Of a stretch of DNA of 64,000 nucleotides, positions 16,357-25,201 are shown piece after piece. The notes beneath the pieces are model-generated. The model searched no databases. It was given only the letters and a program-made list of their open reading frames with translations, and was not told the origin of the DNA. Numbering within the stretch: the first letter of the stretch is position 1; the number at the start of each line of letters is the position of its first letter. Source of the DNA: Leifsonia sp. PS1209 (GTDB lineage Bacteria > Actinomycetota > Actinomycetes > Actinomycetales > Microbacteriaceae); assembly GCF_012317045.1 (NCBI RefSeq), contig NZ_CP051154.1:1302001-1366000 (forward strand), given 5' to 3'. Made by a program: the position numbers and the translations under genes.

Positions 16357-17343
16357 GTGACCGGGCAGCTGCGAGAACTCCACCCCGGCGTGCACGCCCT
16401 GCGCGTCCCGATGCATCCGGGCGGGCTGCCGTACAGCCTCTGCTACCTCATCGAGGACGCCGACGGCCGCATCCACATCGTCGACCCCGGCACGGCTGGC
16501 AGCGACAACCTCGCCGCCCTCGACGCCGCCCTGCGCAGCATCGGGCACGGGATGCACTCTGTCGCGTCCGTCATCGCCACGCACCTGCATCCCGACCACC
16601 TCGGGCTCGCGTTCGAGGTGAGTGCGGCGTCCGGCGCGCCCGTCGTGCTGCACGAGCGGGAACGGGATGCGCTGCTCGCGCCACCTGTGCCCGCTCCCGA
16701 CCCCGCCGCGCAACTCGAGGCGTGGGGCGTGCCGGAGCAGCGGCGTCCCGAACTGCTCGCCGCGGCGGGCAGACCCACAGCGGCGACGACGCTCCCCGAC
16801 GGGGCCGCCGACCGGATCGCCGGGGTGCGGGACGGCGACATCCTCGCGATCCCCGGCAGGAGCATCCGGGTGCTGTGGACGCCCGGCCACACCGCGGGCC
16901 ACCTCTGCCTGGACGACGCCGAGCTCGGGATGCTCTACACCGGCGACCACGTGCTGCCGACCGTCAACCCGGGGATCGGGCTCGGCCCGGGGTTCACCAG
17001 GAACCCGATCGCCGACTACCTGGACTCGTTGGAACGGGTCGCGGCGCTGGGTGAACGCGAGGTGGCGCCAGGACACGAGGACGTGTTCACCGGGCTGGCG
17101 GAGCGCTGCGCGGAACTGTCGCGACACCAGCTGCGGCGCACCCAGGAGGTCGCCGCAGGGCTCGCATCCGGAACCGCCGCCGCGGAGGAGCAGACCGTGT
17201 GGGAGCTGGCGCGCACGCTCACCTGGACGAGCGGCTGGGACGGCCTCTCCGGCTTCACCCTGCTGTCCGCTCTCACCCAGACCGGGATGCACGCCGCGTT
17301 CGCGCGCTCACCGGAGGGGCGCGACCACCTCAGGCGGTCGTGA
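16357..17343 (+). CDS. MBL-fold metallo-hydrolase
   Basis: 328 residues. The metal-binding motif is THLHPDH (about residue 70), followed by the third histidine in WTPGHTAGHLCL and the bridging aspartate in YTGDHVLP. The C-terminal helical domain (LSRHQLRRTQEVA) is like that of LACTB2/thioesterase-type relatives. It acts as a hydrolase of thioesters, lactones or phosphodiesters; the substrate cannot be read from sequence. The GTG at 16357 was chosen because it lies just after the terminator hairpin and starts a family-like N-terminus; the ribosome site is weak. Its 3' end overlaps the convergent TetR gene by 14 bp. Confidence 0.9.
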   Translation: MTGQLRELHPGVHALRVPMHPGGLPYSLCYLIEDADGRIHIVDPGTAGSDNLAALDAALRSIGHGMHSVASVIATHLHPDHLGLAFEVSAASGAPVVLHERERDALLAPPVPAPDPAAQLEAWGVPEQRRPELLAAAGRPTAATTLPDGAADRIAGVRDGDILAIPGRSIRVLWTPGHTAGHLCLDDAELGMLYTGDHVLPTVNPGIGLGPGFTRNPIADYLDSLERVAALGEREVAPGHEDVFTGLAERCAELSRHQLRRTQEVAAGLASGTAAAEEQTVWELARTLTWTSGWDGLSGFTLLSALTQTGMHAAFARSPEGRDHLRRS

Positions 17344-17923
17344 TCCGCTCGAAGAACGCGTCCAGCTGCGCCTCAAGCAGTGCCGGGGTGGAGAGGTGCG
17401 GGGCGATCAGGCTCATCACGTTGGCTCCGACGTTGATCAGGACGATCTCGTCGACGAGCTGCTCGTCGGGGGTGGAGGTGACGATGTCGCCGGCCGCCCT
17501 GCCCTGCTCGATGTACGTGCGGAGGCCGCCGCGCCAGCTGGTGAGGTGGGAGAGGTACGCCTGGTGGAGGTCGTCGTTCGACATCGCCCGCTCCCAGAAG
17601 CTGAGCAGGACGCGGCCGGCGACGATGGCCTCCTCGGTGAGCGGGGCGGAGGCGTAGACGATCGCGCGGAGGGCTTCGAGGCCGGTCGCGTCGCCGACAG
17701 CGGTGGCCACGCCCTCGCTCATCATGCCGAGGGCGCGGTCGTACGTGCCCTGGATGATCTCGTCCTTGCCGGGGAAGTAGTGCTTCAGTGCCCCGTTGGC
17801 GAAGCCGGCCTCGCTGGCGATCTCCCGCATCGTCGCAGCTTCCAGGCCGCCTTTGACGATCAGCGCCCAGGTGACGTCGATGATGTCAGAGCGCCGCTGA
17901 TCGTGGTCGATCACCTTGGGCAT
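17330..17923 (-). CDS. TetR-family transcriptional regulator
   Basis: 197 residues. The N-terminal helix-turn-helix is clear: MREIASEAGFANGALKHYF at about 32-50, then FPGKDEII. The ligand domain is all-alpha and resembles the BetI/C-terminal TetR group. It most likely represses until a pathway ligand binds. A variant of the 14-bp motif lies 66-79 bases upstream of its start, the arrangement expected for autoregulation, with two further exact copies at the divergent promoters near 10.4 and 15.2 kb. It sits between the MBL gene and the amidohydrolase/MoaF/amine oxidase run. Target assignment is inference. Confidence 0.93.
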   Translation of the reverse strand: MPKVIDHDQRRSDIIDVTWALIVKGGLEAATMREIASEAGFANGALKHYFPGKDEIIQGTYDRALGMMSEGVATAVGDATGLEALRAIVYASAPLTEEAIVAGRVLLSFWERAMSNDDLHQAYLSHLTSWRGGLRTYIEQGRAAGDIVTSTPDEQLVDEIVLINVGANVMSLIAPHLSTPALLEAQLDAFFERITTA

Positions 17924-17988
17924 ACGTCTCCCCTCGAAACGCGCTGGGACTCGGCCACGATGGTGTGGCCGGCATCGACAGCCGCGTA

Positions 17989-18002
17989 GTCAACAAGTGT
18001 AG
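17989..18002. promoter_or_regulatory. Shared 14-bp motif, site D (upstream of TetR gene)
   Basis: The plus strand reads GTCAACAAGTGTAG. It equals the site B sequence except for the three central bases. It lies upstream of the TetR gene in the 111-bp gap to the amidohydrolase. No convincing -10 follows at the right distance on the minus strand, so the motif is better read as an operator than as a -35 box. Confidence 0.5.
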
Positions 18003-18034
18003 GGTAACCGCTCCGCCCGGCACCGGAGGACGCG

Positions 18035-19702
18035 TCACTCCCGCGAGAACACCTGCTCACCCTCGAAAAACGTCTGCAGCACCCTGATGCTGTGCAGCTC
18101 GTGCTCCTGCACCGCGAACGGGTCGCGGTCGAGCACGACGAAGTCGGCGGACTTTCCGGGTTCGAGGGAGCCCGTCACGTCTCCGAGGCCCATCGCCGTC
18201 GCGCCGTTCACGGTGAACACTTCGATGGCCTCCGGCAGCGTGATGGCCTGTTCGATCCCGAGCACGCCGCTGCGCTGCCCGGACGGGTCTGCCCTCGTCA
18301 CGAGCCCCTCGATGCCCTCCCAGGCGTTCGGGGTCTCGCTCACCGGCCAGTCGGACCCTCCGGCCACCAGGGCGCCCGAGTCGATCAGCGACCGGTTCGG
18401 CTGCAGCCCGGCGACCTCCTCGGCCGGCCGCACGGTGCTGAGGGCGTCGGCGATCACGCCGGGGAACCACAGGAACGGCGAGATGTCCGCAGAGACTCCC
18501 AGCTGCGCGAAGCGTGGCAGGTCGCTCTCGGCGATGAACTGCCCGTGGGCGATCTGGTAGAGCGGAGCGGTGTGGCCTTCCGCGCGAACCGTCTCGACCG
18601 CATCCAGGACCATCCGGACGGCGGCGTCTCCCGAGCAGTGGATCTTGGCCGAGATGCCCTGGGCGGCGGTGCGTCGCAGCCAGCCGAGCAACTCGTCGGC
18701 GGGCATCGTGGTCGTGCCGTGGAAGTGGGCGCCGTGCGCGTCGGACGGAAGGTAGGGTTCGAGGAACGCGCCGCTGTGCGCCGGCGGCGTTCCGTCGAGG
18801 AAGATCTTGATGAAGTCGGGGCGGTGGTGCTCGCCCGTCAGCTCCGCACGGTGCGCGATGAGCGCGTCTCCCAGCTCGGCGTATCCGAAGATCTGGTCGT
18901 TGACGGTCATCGAGGAGACGACCCACGCGCTCAGCGCCCCACGGTCGTCGAGCGCCTTGAGCGCCCGCATCTGGTCGAGCGAGATCGCCGCATCCTGGAA
19001 CGCGGTGATGCCGTAGGAGTGCACGATCTCGATGGCGCGCGCCGACGCCTGCTCCTGCTGGGCGGCGTTCAGGGCGACGGCGGGCTGCGCCACCTCTTCG
19101 ACGAGCAGGCCGGCCGCTTCGAGCAGCACGCCGCTCGGCTCCCCGGTCTCCGGGTCGCGCACGATCACGCCGCGATCCGGATCCGGTGTGGATGCGTCGA
19201 TCCCGGCGAGCTCCAGCGCCCGTGAACTCACCCACCGGTTGTGGTGGCTGTCGTCGGTGAGGAGCACGGGACGGCCCCCTGCCGCTTCGTCGAGCCCGCG
19301 CCGCGCCTGGGCGTGCCCGAGCCGGTCGAGGAGTCCCGTGCCCCAGCTGCTGCCAACGATCCACTCGTCCGGACCGCGGGTCGCGGCGTATGCGCGCACC
19401 GCGTCGAGGATCTGGTCGTAGCTCGCGCCGTTCGAGAAGGTGAGCTCGAACAGTTCCGCCCGTCCGGCGTGGGCGTGGTGGTTGTGCACGTCGACGAGGC
19501 CGGGCATCACGAACGCGCCTGCCGCATCGAGCACCCGCGTCTCCGGCCCGCGCAGGCCGGACAGCTCCGCCGCAGAACCGACGGCGACGATCCGGCCGCC
19601 GCGCACGGCGAACGCCTCCGCCCGCGAGCGATCGGGGTCCACGGTGTACACGGTGGCATTCGTGACCAGGAGGTCGGCCGCGCCCTCACCGACGGTGCTC
19701 AT
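18035..19702 (-). CDS. Amidohydrolase family 3 (YtcJ-like), paralog 2
   Basis: 555 residues with the full YtcJ layout. There is an N-terminal sandwich (LLVTNATVYTVDPDRSRAEA), metal ligands in VDVHNHHAHA (about 70), the second histidine set in KIHCSGDAAVRMVLD, and GGSDWPVSE near residue 440. The family hydrolyses C-N bonds of often unknown substrates; N-acyl amines or formamides would fit an amine pathway. The ATG at 19702 overlaps the MoaF stop as ATGA, so it is translationally coupled to MoaF1 and the amine oxidase upstream. A longer frame merging into the MoaF region is an out-of-frame shadow. Confidence 0.94.
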   Translation of the reverse strand: MSTVGEGAADLLVTNATVYTVDPDRSRAEAFAVRGGRIVAVGSAAELSGLRGPETRVLDAAGAFVMPGLVDVHNHHAHAGRAELFELTFSNGASYDQILDAVRAYAATRGPDEWIVGSSWGTGLLDRLGHAQARRGLDEAAGGRPVLLTDDSHHNRWVSSRALELAGIDASTPDPDRGVIVRDPETGEPSGVLLEAAGLLVEEVAQPAVALNAAQQEQASARAIEIVHSYGITAFQDAAISLDQMRALKALDDRGALSAWVVSSMTVNDQIFGYAELGDALIAHRAELTGEHHRPDFIKIFLDGTPPAHSGAFLEPYLPSDAHGAHFHGTTTMPADELLGWLRRTAAQGISAKIHCSGDAAVRMVLDAVETVRAEGHTAPLYQIAHGQFIAESDLPRFAQLGVSADISPFLWFPGVIADALSTVRPAEEVAGLQPNRSLIDSGALVAGGSDWPVSETPNAWEGIEGLVTRADPSGQRSGVLGIEQAITLPEAIEVFTVNGATAMGLGDVTGSLEPGKSADFVVLDRDPFAVQEHELHSIRVLQTFFEGEQVFSRE

Positions 19703-20577
19703 CGCGCGGTGTCCGCTCCGGCATCCTGAGCGTGGGCGCCCGCCGTGGGAGCAGGCACCGCAGGATCGTACGGGTCCGGATGCACGGTGTTGCTCAGCAG
19801 CCGCCCGTACGCCCCGAAGGTGAAGTGCGTCGGCACGGTGCCGGACTCGTCCAGCCCGAACAGCACGCCGTGCGACCGGATGGCGCGCACGTTGCGGTGG
19901 TCGGCGATGGTCACCGACGCGCACGGAATGACCTTCTCGCGCCAGGTGAACACGTAGATGCCGGGGCGGATCTCCCAGACCGAGTTCTCGTCGGTGTCGG
20001 CGAGACCCTTCTCCGGTCCGGCCAGGCACTGCCACGAGTACCACTGCGGGCTCAGGTAGACGTGCTCGTACGCGTGCTCGCTGCTGTACACCCACATCAC
20101 CCGGCGGCCGATCAGCGCGGTGGTCGGCGCCGGTTCCGCCCCGCCGGTCTCGACGCCCTCGATGAGCGACGGCACGAACAGCTGACGCACCGCGGTGTTC
20201 CCGGGGAACTGGTCTCCGATGGCCTGGATGATCGACAGCGCCCGGCCGTTCGTCAGGTCGATGACGAGCGACACCGCCTCGTCGGGCTTGTGCTGGTGGT
20301 GGAACTGCGCGAAGTACAGCCCGGTGTCGACCTCGAACGCCTCGTACGGGTCGATGCCGGAGGACGCGGCGATCGGATCCCCGTCTCCCGGCTGGTACTC
20401 CCACTCGACGCTGTCCGCGCCGAAGCGGTGCACGATCCTGGTGCCGCGCTCGTCGACGAGCGCGACGGTGCGCCCGGTGAGGTCGGCGGTCGGCTCCGCC
20501 TTGTTCGCGTCGAAGCCGGGGGCCAGCCCGTCCAGCGGGAGCCAGGTGGAGGTGTCAGACAGGGTGAGAGCGCTCAT
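19699..20577 (-). CDS. moaF: MoaF protein (monoamine regulon), copy 1
   Basis: 292 residues. The N-terminal MoaF domain (about 10-140) and C-terminal domain (about 150-275) are both present. Hallmarks are LIGRRVMWVYSSEHAYEHVY, YSWQCLAGPEKGLADTD and YVFTWREKVIP, followed by FTFGAYGRLLSNTVHPDPYD. In Klebsiella, MoaF is induced by tyramine and is linked to derepression of arylsulfatase. Its fold is lipocalin-like and its biochemical role is still unclear; it is not a molybdopterin enzyme despite the name. It lies 50 bp after the amine oxidase and overlaps the amidohydrolase by 4 bp, so the three form one operon. Confidence 0.93.
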   Translation of the reverse strand: MSALTLSDTSTWLPLDGLAPGFDANKAEPTADLTGRTVALVDERGTRIVHRFGADSVEWEYQPGDGDPIAASSGIDPYEAFEVDTGLYFAQFHHQHKPDEAVSLVIDLTNGRALSIIQAIGDQFPGNTAVRQLFVPSLIEGVETGGAEPAPTTALIGRRVMWVYSSEHAYEHVYLSPQWYSWQCLAGPEKGLADTDENSVWEIRPGIYVFTWREKVIPCASVTIADHRNVRAIRSHGVLFGLDESGTVPTHFTFGAYGRLLSNTVHPDPYDPAVPAPTAGAHAQDAGADTAR

Positions 20578-20627
20578 GTGATGTCTCCGTTCGGTGAGGG
20601 GTGGTGCAGAGGGATGCCGTCAGGTGG

Positions 20628-22631
20628 TCAGTGCTCGCAGCGGCACTCGCCGCCGCCGTGCTCGCCGCTGTCGCCGCCCGCGCAGCAGGATGACGCGGCA
20701 GCGCCATCCGGCAGGTCGAGCGCCGGGTTGCGGTCGAGGAAGCCGTACGGCTTGAACAGGAAGCCGGAGTAGTCGACCGGCATGATCGGCCAGTCCTCCG
20801 GGCGCGGGATGTGCGTCGGACCGAAGACGTGCCAGAGCACGATGTCGGTGTCTTCCAGCGAGCGGTCGGCGGCCGTCCAGGCGGGGAGGCCCGCCCCTCC
20901 GGCGTGTGCGTTGGGGTAGTCGCCGGCCGGGAAGCGCTCGGCCGGATCGAACGCCGTCGCCCACAGGTGCTTGGTGGCGAACATCGCGCGCCCGAACACG
21001 GTCGATTCCGGCTGCGCCATCAGCGTCGCCCCCGGCTGCGGCACGAGGTGGTACGCCGTCGGCTTGCCGACCAGGTTGCGCCTGTTGGAGCTGGTCACCT
21101 CCCACACTCGCGACGATGCGGTGTTGGCCAGGCGTCCGGCCTCCCGTTCGCTGCGGATGGGCGTGGTGGTCCAGGTGAACGCGTTGCCGTACGGGTTGTC
21201 CTCGCCGATCGGGATGCCGACCACGTCGACCTCCGCGAGCGAGTTGCGCTCCCCGTCGATCGCCACGTCGAGCCGCGCGCAGAACAGGTGCTGGTGCGCG
21301 GGAGCGAACAGCCCTGGCGCGATCTCGGTCGCGTGCGGGTCGTCGGAGCCCGGGATGCCGGCTCCCGCGAACACGATGCCCGTCGCCTTCGCCTCCACCT
21401 GGATGGTGCCGTCGAGGTAGAAGTACCAGAAGAAGCCGTAGTCGTAGTTGCCGATGGTGGAGAAGTACGACACGACCAGGCGGCGGGAGCGCCGCACCTC
21501 CGCTTTGCCGGTGAGGTCGGTGTGCTTCCAGAGCACGCCGTAGTCCTCCTCGTGCATACACACCACCTGGGGGATGGTGACCGGGTTTCCGTGGTCGTCG
21601 GCGACCACGCCGTCGAAGTAGTGGATGACGCCGAGGCAGTCGCAGCCGAGGGTCAGGCTGTTGGCGTTCTTGCCGAGCAGGTACTCGCCGGCGTCGAAGT
21701 AGCTGATCCAGAACCGGGTGGGCGTCGTGTCGCCGTACGGCACGACCATCTCGGGAACGGACGCACGAGAGAGCACCGGCCGGTCTTCGTCGCCGTCGCG
21801 GAACGTGACCTGGTTCAGCACCAGGCCCTCGCGCGCGTTGAAGCCGACCCGGAACTTCCAGTTCTCCCACTTCACCGCCTGGCCGTCCACGTGGAAGCTC
21901 GGCCCTTCCGGCTGCGTGATCTCGATCGGCTTCAGCGAGGTGCGGGCCGGTCCGACCGTCGCTGCGTCGTAGTTGCCGTCCATCGCGGGCACGGGGACGT
22001 CGCCCTCGTCCTCGACCCGGATCACCGTGCCGGCAGTGAGGTCGATGTGCACGATCAGCCCCTCCACCGGATGCGACCACGGCGAGTCGTCGATGCTCGA
22101 TCGCAGGAACGTCAGCGACCGGATGGCGCGCCTGCCCACTTCGTCCGCCCGGTTGAAGTGCCCGGGCGCGAGCGGTGCGCAGAACGCCAGCTCCATGCGG
22201 TCGGCCAGCCCGCGACGCGTCATGGCCGCCTGCCACTCCGGGGACGCCTTGGCGATCCGCTCGGCCGCCTCGTACTCCTCGAAGAGGTATTGCGGCTGCC
22301 CGTACGGCGCGGCGCCCGTCGACAGCGGCGTGTGGCTCACGAGTTCCGAAGTGGTGAGGGAGACGACAGCCTCCGCCGACTGCCCGGTGGCAGTGTCCAG
22401 CAGCACGAACAGGATGCGCCGCTCGATCGCATCCCCTGGGCGGAAGGAGGCGACGGCCTCCTTGGCGGGCTCGACGGGGAGCACGGACGGGAACCGCGTG
22501 CCGGGCCCGATGAGCCCCGCTGCGTCGAGGATGTCGCGACCGCGCGCGAGCTCGGCGGCCGTCAGCGAATCGAGGGGATGCGCGACCGTGGTCGGTGCGG
22601 TCGTTGTGCTGGTGTGGTGGTGCGCGGACAT
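20628..22631 (-). CDS. tynA: Copper/topaquinone primary-amine oxidase
   Basis: 667 residues. It oxidises primary monoamines to aldehydes with release of ammonia and H2O2. The TPQ precursor is Y396 in IGNYDYG. The catalytic base is D313 in YFDAGEYLLG. Copper ligands are H446 and H448 in HQH, and H607 in PTHIPRPEDWP, all with spacing like the Arthrobacter enzymes. There is no signal peptide, so it is cytosolic. The ATG at 22631 has AGAAGGA 6 bases upstream; an ATG two codons earlier overlaps the ribosome site. The tail carries an extra Cys/His-rich end (C649, C650, C663, C665). It heads the operon with MoaF1 and the amidohydrolase and is divergent from an APC permease. Confidence 0.97.
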   Translation of the reverse strand: MSAHHHTSTTTAPTTVAHPLDSLTAAELARGRDILDAAGLIGPGTRFPSVLPVEPAKEAVASFRPGDAIERRILFVLLDTATGQSAEAVVSLTTSELVSHTPLSTGAAPYGQPQYLFEEYEAAERIAKASPEWQAAMTRRGLADRMELAFCAPLAPGHFNRADEVGRRAIRSLTFLRSSIDDSPWSHPVEGLIVHIDLTAGTVIRVEDEGDVPVPAMDGNYDAATVGPARTSLKPIEITQPEGPSFHVDGQAVKWENWKFRVGFNAREGLVLNQVTFRDGDEDRPVLSRASVPEMVVPYGDTTPTRFWISYFDAGEYLLGKNANSLTLGCDCLGVIHYFDGVVADDHGNPVTIPQVVCMHEEDYGVLWKHTDLTGKAEVRRSRRLVVSYFSTIGNYDYGFFWYFYLDGTIQVEAKATGIVFAGAGIPGSDDPHATEIAPGLFAPAHQHLFCARLDVAIDGERNSLAEVDVVGIPIGEDNPYGNAFTWTTTPIRSEREAGRLANTASSRVWEVTSSNRRNLVGKPTAYHLVPQPGATLMAQPESTVFGRAMFATKHLWATAFDPAERFPAGDYPNAHAGGAGLPAWTAADRSLEDTDIVLWHVFGPTHIPRPEDWPIMPVDYSGFLFKPYGFLDRNPALDLPDGAAASSCCAGGDSGEHGGGECRCEH

Positions 22632-22818
22632 GGACATCCTTCTGCTGGTGGTCTGTTCAGTATCGAAGCCGTACTCCATCCTGGGGAATGCGCACCGGCG
22701 CGATGTGCCTGTTGAGTCAAGTTGTGTGCAGTTGGAGCCAAGCCCGATCTGTGGAGGAAGCGGGAATATCGCTGATAGCCGTGGCGAATCCTGTGCCGCG
22801 CCGACCGAGGAGTACCCC
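22632..22818. promoter_or_regulatory. Divergent control region of amine oxidase and permease
   Basis: This 187-bp spacer separates the amine oxidase from the rightward permease. GATACT near 22668 on the minus strand is a possible -10 for the oxidase. GTTGAGTCAAGTTGTGTGC at 22711-22729 contains GTCAA and TGTG in the same spacing as the shared 14-bp motif but is too divergent to call. No perfect inverted repeat was seen. Confidence 0.4.
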
Positions 22819-24354
22819 GTGACTTCCACAGATCAGGCAGCCAACGCCGTCGCCGCCACCACGCCGTCCGCGCACCGGCGGCGCCTCGGCGTCCCCGCCG
22901 TCACGTTCATGATCATCGCGGCGTCCGCGCCGCTCACCGTGCTCGCCGGCGGCGTCACCACCACGTTCGCGGTCACCGGCGTCACGGGGGTGCCGCTCTC
23001 GTTCCTCATCCTGGGCGTGACGCTCGCGATCTTCGCGGTCGGCTACGCGGCGATGAGCCGCTTCGTCACCAACGCAGGCGCCTTCTACTCCTACGTCGCC
23101 CGCGGCATCTCCCGCCCGGCCGGCGTCGGCGTCTCGATCGTCGCGCTGGTCTCGTACAACGCCATGCAGATCGGCGTGTACGGCCTGTTCGGCTTCCAGG
23201 TCTCCTCCCTCCTGAACGCGAAGTTCGGCTGGGATGTGCCGTGGTGGCTGCCGATCCTCGTCTGCATCGCACTCATCGCCGTCCTCGGTGTCAACAGGGT
23301 GGACCTGTCCGCGAAGGTGCTCGGCGTGCTGGTCGCCCTCGAGTTCGTGGTGGTCATCGTCTACGACGTCGCCGCGTTCATCGTCGCGCCGGAGGGCGTC
23401 AGCGCCGAGGCGCTCAGCCCGTCGAGCCTGTTCGTCACCGGCATCGGCGCCGTCTTCGCCTTCGGCATCGCAGCATTCATGGGCTTCGAGTCCGCCGCAA
23501 TCTACGGCGAGGAGTCCAAGGACCCGAAGCGCACGGTCGCGCGGGCCACCTATACCGCCGTCGGCATCATCGCGCTGTTCTACGCCCTCTCGTCCTGGGC
23601 GATGACGGTCGGCTCCGGCCCGAGCAAGGTCATCGCGGACGCCACCAAGCAGGGCCCCGACCTCATCTTCACCTTCCTCTCCACCAACGTCGGCGTCGTG
23701 GTCAGCGACATCGCCCAGCTGCTCTTCGTCACCAGCCTGTTCGCCTCCCTGGTCAGCTTCCACAACGCTGTCTCGCGCTACTTCTTCTCGCTCGGCCGCG
23801 AAGGCGTGCTGCCAGGCTGGCTGTCCAGGGTGCGCGCCAGCAGCGGAGCACCGTGGGCAGGATCGGTGACGCAGACGGCGCTCGCCGTGGTGGTGATCGC
23901 CGTCTTCGCCATCGCGAGCGTCGGCTGGGTGCCGCCGGAGGGTGCTCCGGCCGCGCTGTTCCCCGTGCTGACGCTGTTCTCCTGGCTGACCAACAGCGGG
24001 GCGATGGGGCTCGTGCTGTTGATGGCGGTGGTGTCTGTCGCCGTGATCGGCTTCTTCCGCCGCGACCGGCACGGCGTCGGGGTCTGGCAGCGGCTGGTCG
24101 CCCCCGTGGTCTCCGGCGTCGCCCTGCTCGTGGTGTTCGTGCTCATCCTGGTCAACTTCAATGTGCTGCTCACCAGCGACCCGACCGCCCCAGCCACCGC
24201 GACCACGTTCATCTTGCCCGCCGTGGTGATCGTGCCCGGCATCCTCGGGATCGTCTGGGGAGCGATCCTGAAGCGACGCAACCCACGCGTGTACGCGCAG
24301 ATCGGCCACGGCACAGAGGAGACGGGCGCTCCCGAGCTGGTGCCGGAGGACTGA
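22819..24354 (+). CDS. APC-superfamily amino acid/amine permease
   Basis: 511 residues with twelve to thirteen hydrophobic segments. Segment 1 has the unwound APC motif (IIAASAPLTVLAGG), and segment 6 has GFESAAIYGEESKDPKRTVA, the classic loop. It probably imports the amine or an amino acid by ion symport or exchange across the cell membrane. The GTG start at 22819 has CGAGGAG 6 bases upstream; the larger frame from 21973 overlaps the oxidase antisense and is false. Its stop overlaps the next SDR's ATG by one base (TGATG), so the two are coupled. Divergence from the amine oxidase makes it the best uptake candidate for the oxidase substrate. Confidence 0.93.
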   Translation: MTSTDQAANAVAATTPSAHRRRLGVPAVTFMIIAASAPLTVLAGGVTTTFAVTGVTGVPLSFLILGVTLAIFAVGYAAMSRFVTNAGAFYSYVARGISRPAGVGVSIVALVSYNAMQIGVYGLFGFQVSSLLNAKFGWDVPWWLPILVCIALIAVLGVNRVDLSAKVLGVLVALEFVVVIVYDVAAFIVAPEGVSAEALSPSSLFVTGIGAVFAFGIAAFMGFESAAIYGEESKDPKRTVARATYTAVGIIALFYALSSWAMTVGSGPSKVIADATKQGPDLIFTFLSTNVGVVVSDIAQLLFVTSLFASLVSFHNAVSRYFFSLGREGVLPGWLSRVRASSGAPWAGSVTQTALAVVVIAVFAIASVGWVPPEGAPAALFPVLTLFSWLTNSGAMGLVLLMAVVSVAVIGFFRRDRHGVGVWQRLVAPVVSGVALLVVFVLILVNFNVLLTSDPTAPATATTFILPAVVIVPGILGIVWGAILKRRNPRVYAQIGHGTEETGAPELVPED

Positions 24355-25148
24355 TGGAGCTGGGACTCGCCGGCCGCGGCGTCATCGTGACGGGCGCGGC
24401 CAGCGGCATCGGCCGGGCGTGCGCGCTGGCGTTCGCCGCCGAGGGCGCGCGGGTGGCGCTGCTGGACCGGGATGCGCCGGGGCTGGCCGCCGCCGGCGAC
24501 GAGCTGCGCGCATCCGGAGCGGTCGGCGCCGTCGGAGCCGACGGCGCCGTCGAGGCCGCGGAGTTCGTGGTGGACGTCACGGACGAGTCCTCCGTGGCAT
24601 CGGCCGTCGCGTCGGCGGCGGCCGCCCTCGGCACCGTGGATGCGGTGGTCGCCTGCGCGGGGATCTCCGGCCCGTTCGGTTCCCGCGTCGACGAGATCGC
24701 GCTGGCGGACTGGAACGCGGTGCTCGCTGTCAACGTCACCGGACCGTTCCTCGTGGTCAAACACGCGCTCCCGTGGCTGCGGCTCACCTCGTCGCCGTCC
24801 GTGGTGCTGCTCGCGTCGGACTCCAGCTTCGTCGCGGCTCCCGGGATGGTGCCGTACAACGCGTCGAAAGGCGCTGTGCTGCAGCTGATGCGCGCCCTGT
24901 CCGTCGATCTCGCCGCCGATGGCGTGCGGGTCAACGCCGTATGTCCGTCGATTGTGGACACCCCGATGGCGCGCGCCGATCTGGGCGTCGAGCCCGGGGG
25001 ATTCGCGGACGCGGATTTCCCCGTGCAGAGCCCGGACGAGGTCGCCAGACACGTGCTGTACCTCGCGTCGCCGGCATCGAGGCCGGTCAACGGGCACGCC
25101 CTGGTCTCCGACTTCGGCTATCTGGCGCGATCGTCCTTCCCGGCGTGA
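24354..25148 (+). CDS. SDR-family oxidoreductase
   Basis: 264 residues. The cofactor loop is TGAASGIGRA, NNAG is replaced by ACAG, and the catalytic motif is YNASK with an upstream serine in LLASDSS. RDAPGLAAA after strand 2 suggests NAD preference. A Gly/Ala-rich insert near residue 60 (VGAVGADGAV) makes it slightly longer than usual. It is translationally coupled to the permease (TGATG) and followed 53 bp later by a second SDR. It probably acts on a hydroxyl or keto group of the imported compound or its breakdown product. Confidence 0.92.
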   Translation: MELGLAGRGVIVTGAASGIGRACALAFAAEGARVALLDRDAPGLAAAGDELRASGAVGAVGADGAVEAAEFVVDVTDESSVASAVASAAAALGTVDAVVACAGISGPFGSRVDEIALADWNAVLAVNVTGPFLVVKHALPWLRLTSSPSVVLLASDSSFVAAPGMVPYNASKGAVLQLMRALSVDLAADGVRVNAVCPSIVDTPMARADLGVEPGGFADADFPVQSPDEVARHVLYLASPASRPVNGHALVSDFGYLARSSFPA

Positions 25149-25201
25149 CCGCCGGCGTCACCACCCACAGCGTCACCACCCAGCACAGAAAGCAGGCAGC
25201 C

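Noticed and set aside
19703..20404. Leftward extension of the amidohydrolase through the MoaF gene
   Set aside because: It is the wrong frame of MoaF1, Arg/Gly-rich. The ATGA overlap at 19702 explains the start.
19699..20577. MoaF as a molybdenum cofactor biosynthesis enzyme
   Set aside because: The family name is historical (monoamine regulon). No other molybdopterin genes are in the window.
22711..22731. Fourth copy of the 14-bp motif in the amine oxidase promoter
   Set aside because: Only about nine positions agree and the core differs, so it is within chance.
21973..22818. Long rightward frame extending the permease by ~280 codons
   Set aside because: It is antisense to the well-supported amine oxidase, and the permease has a good ribosome site and family start at 22819.
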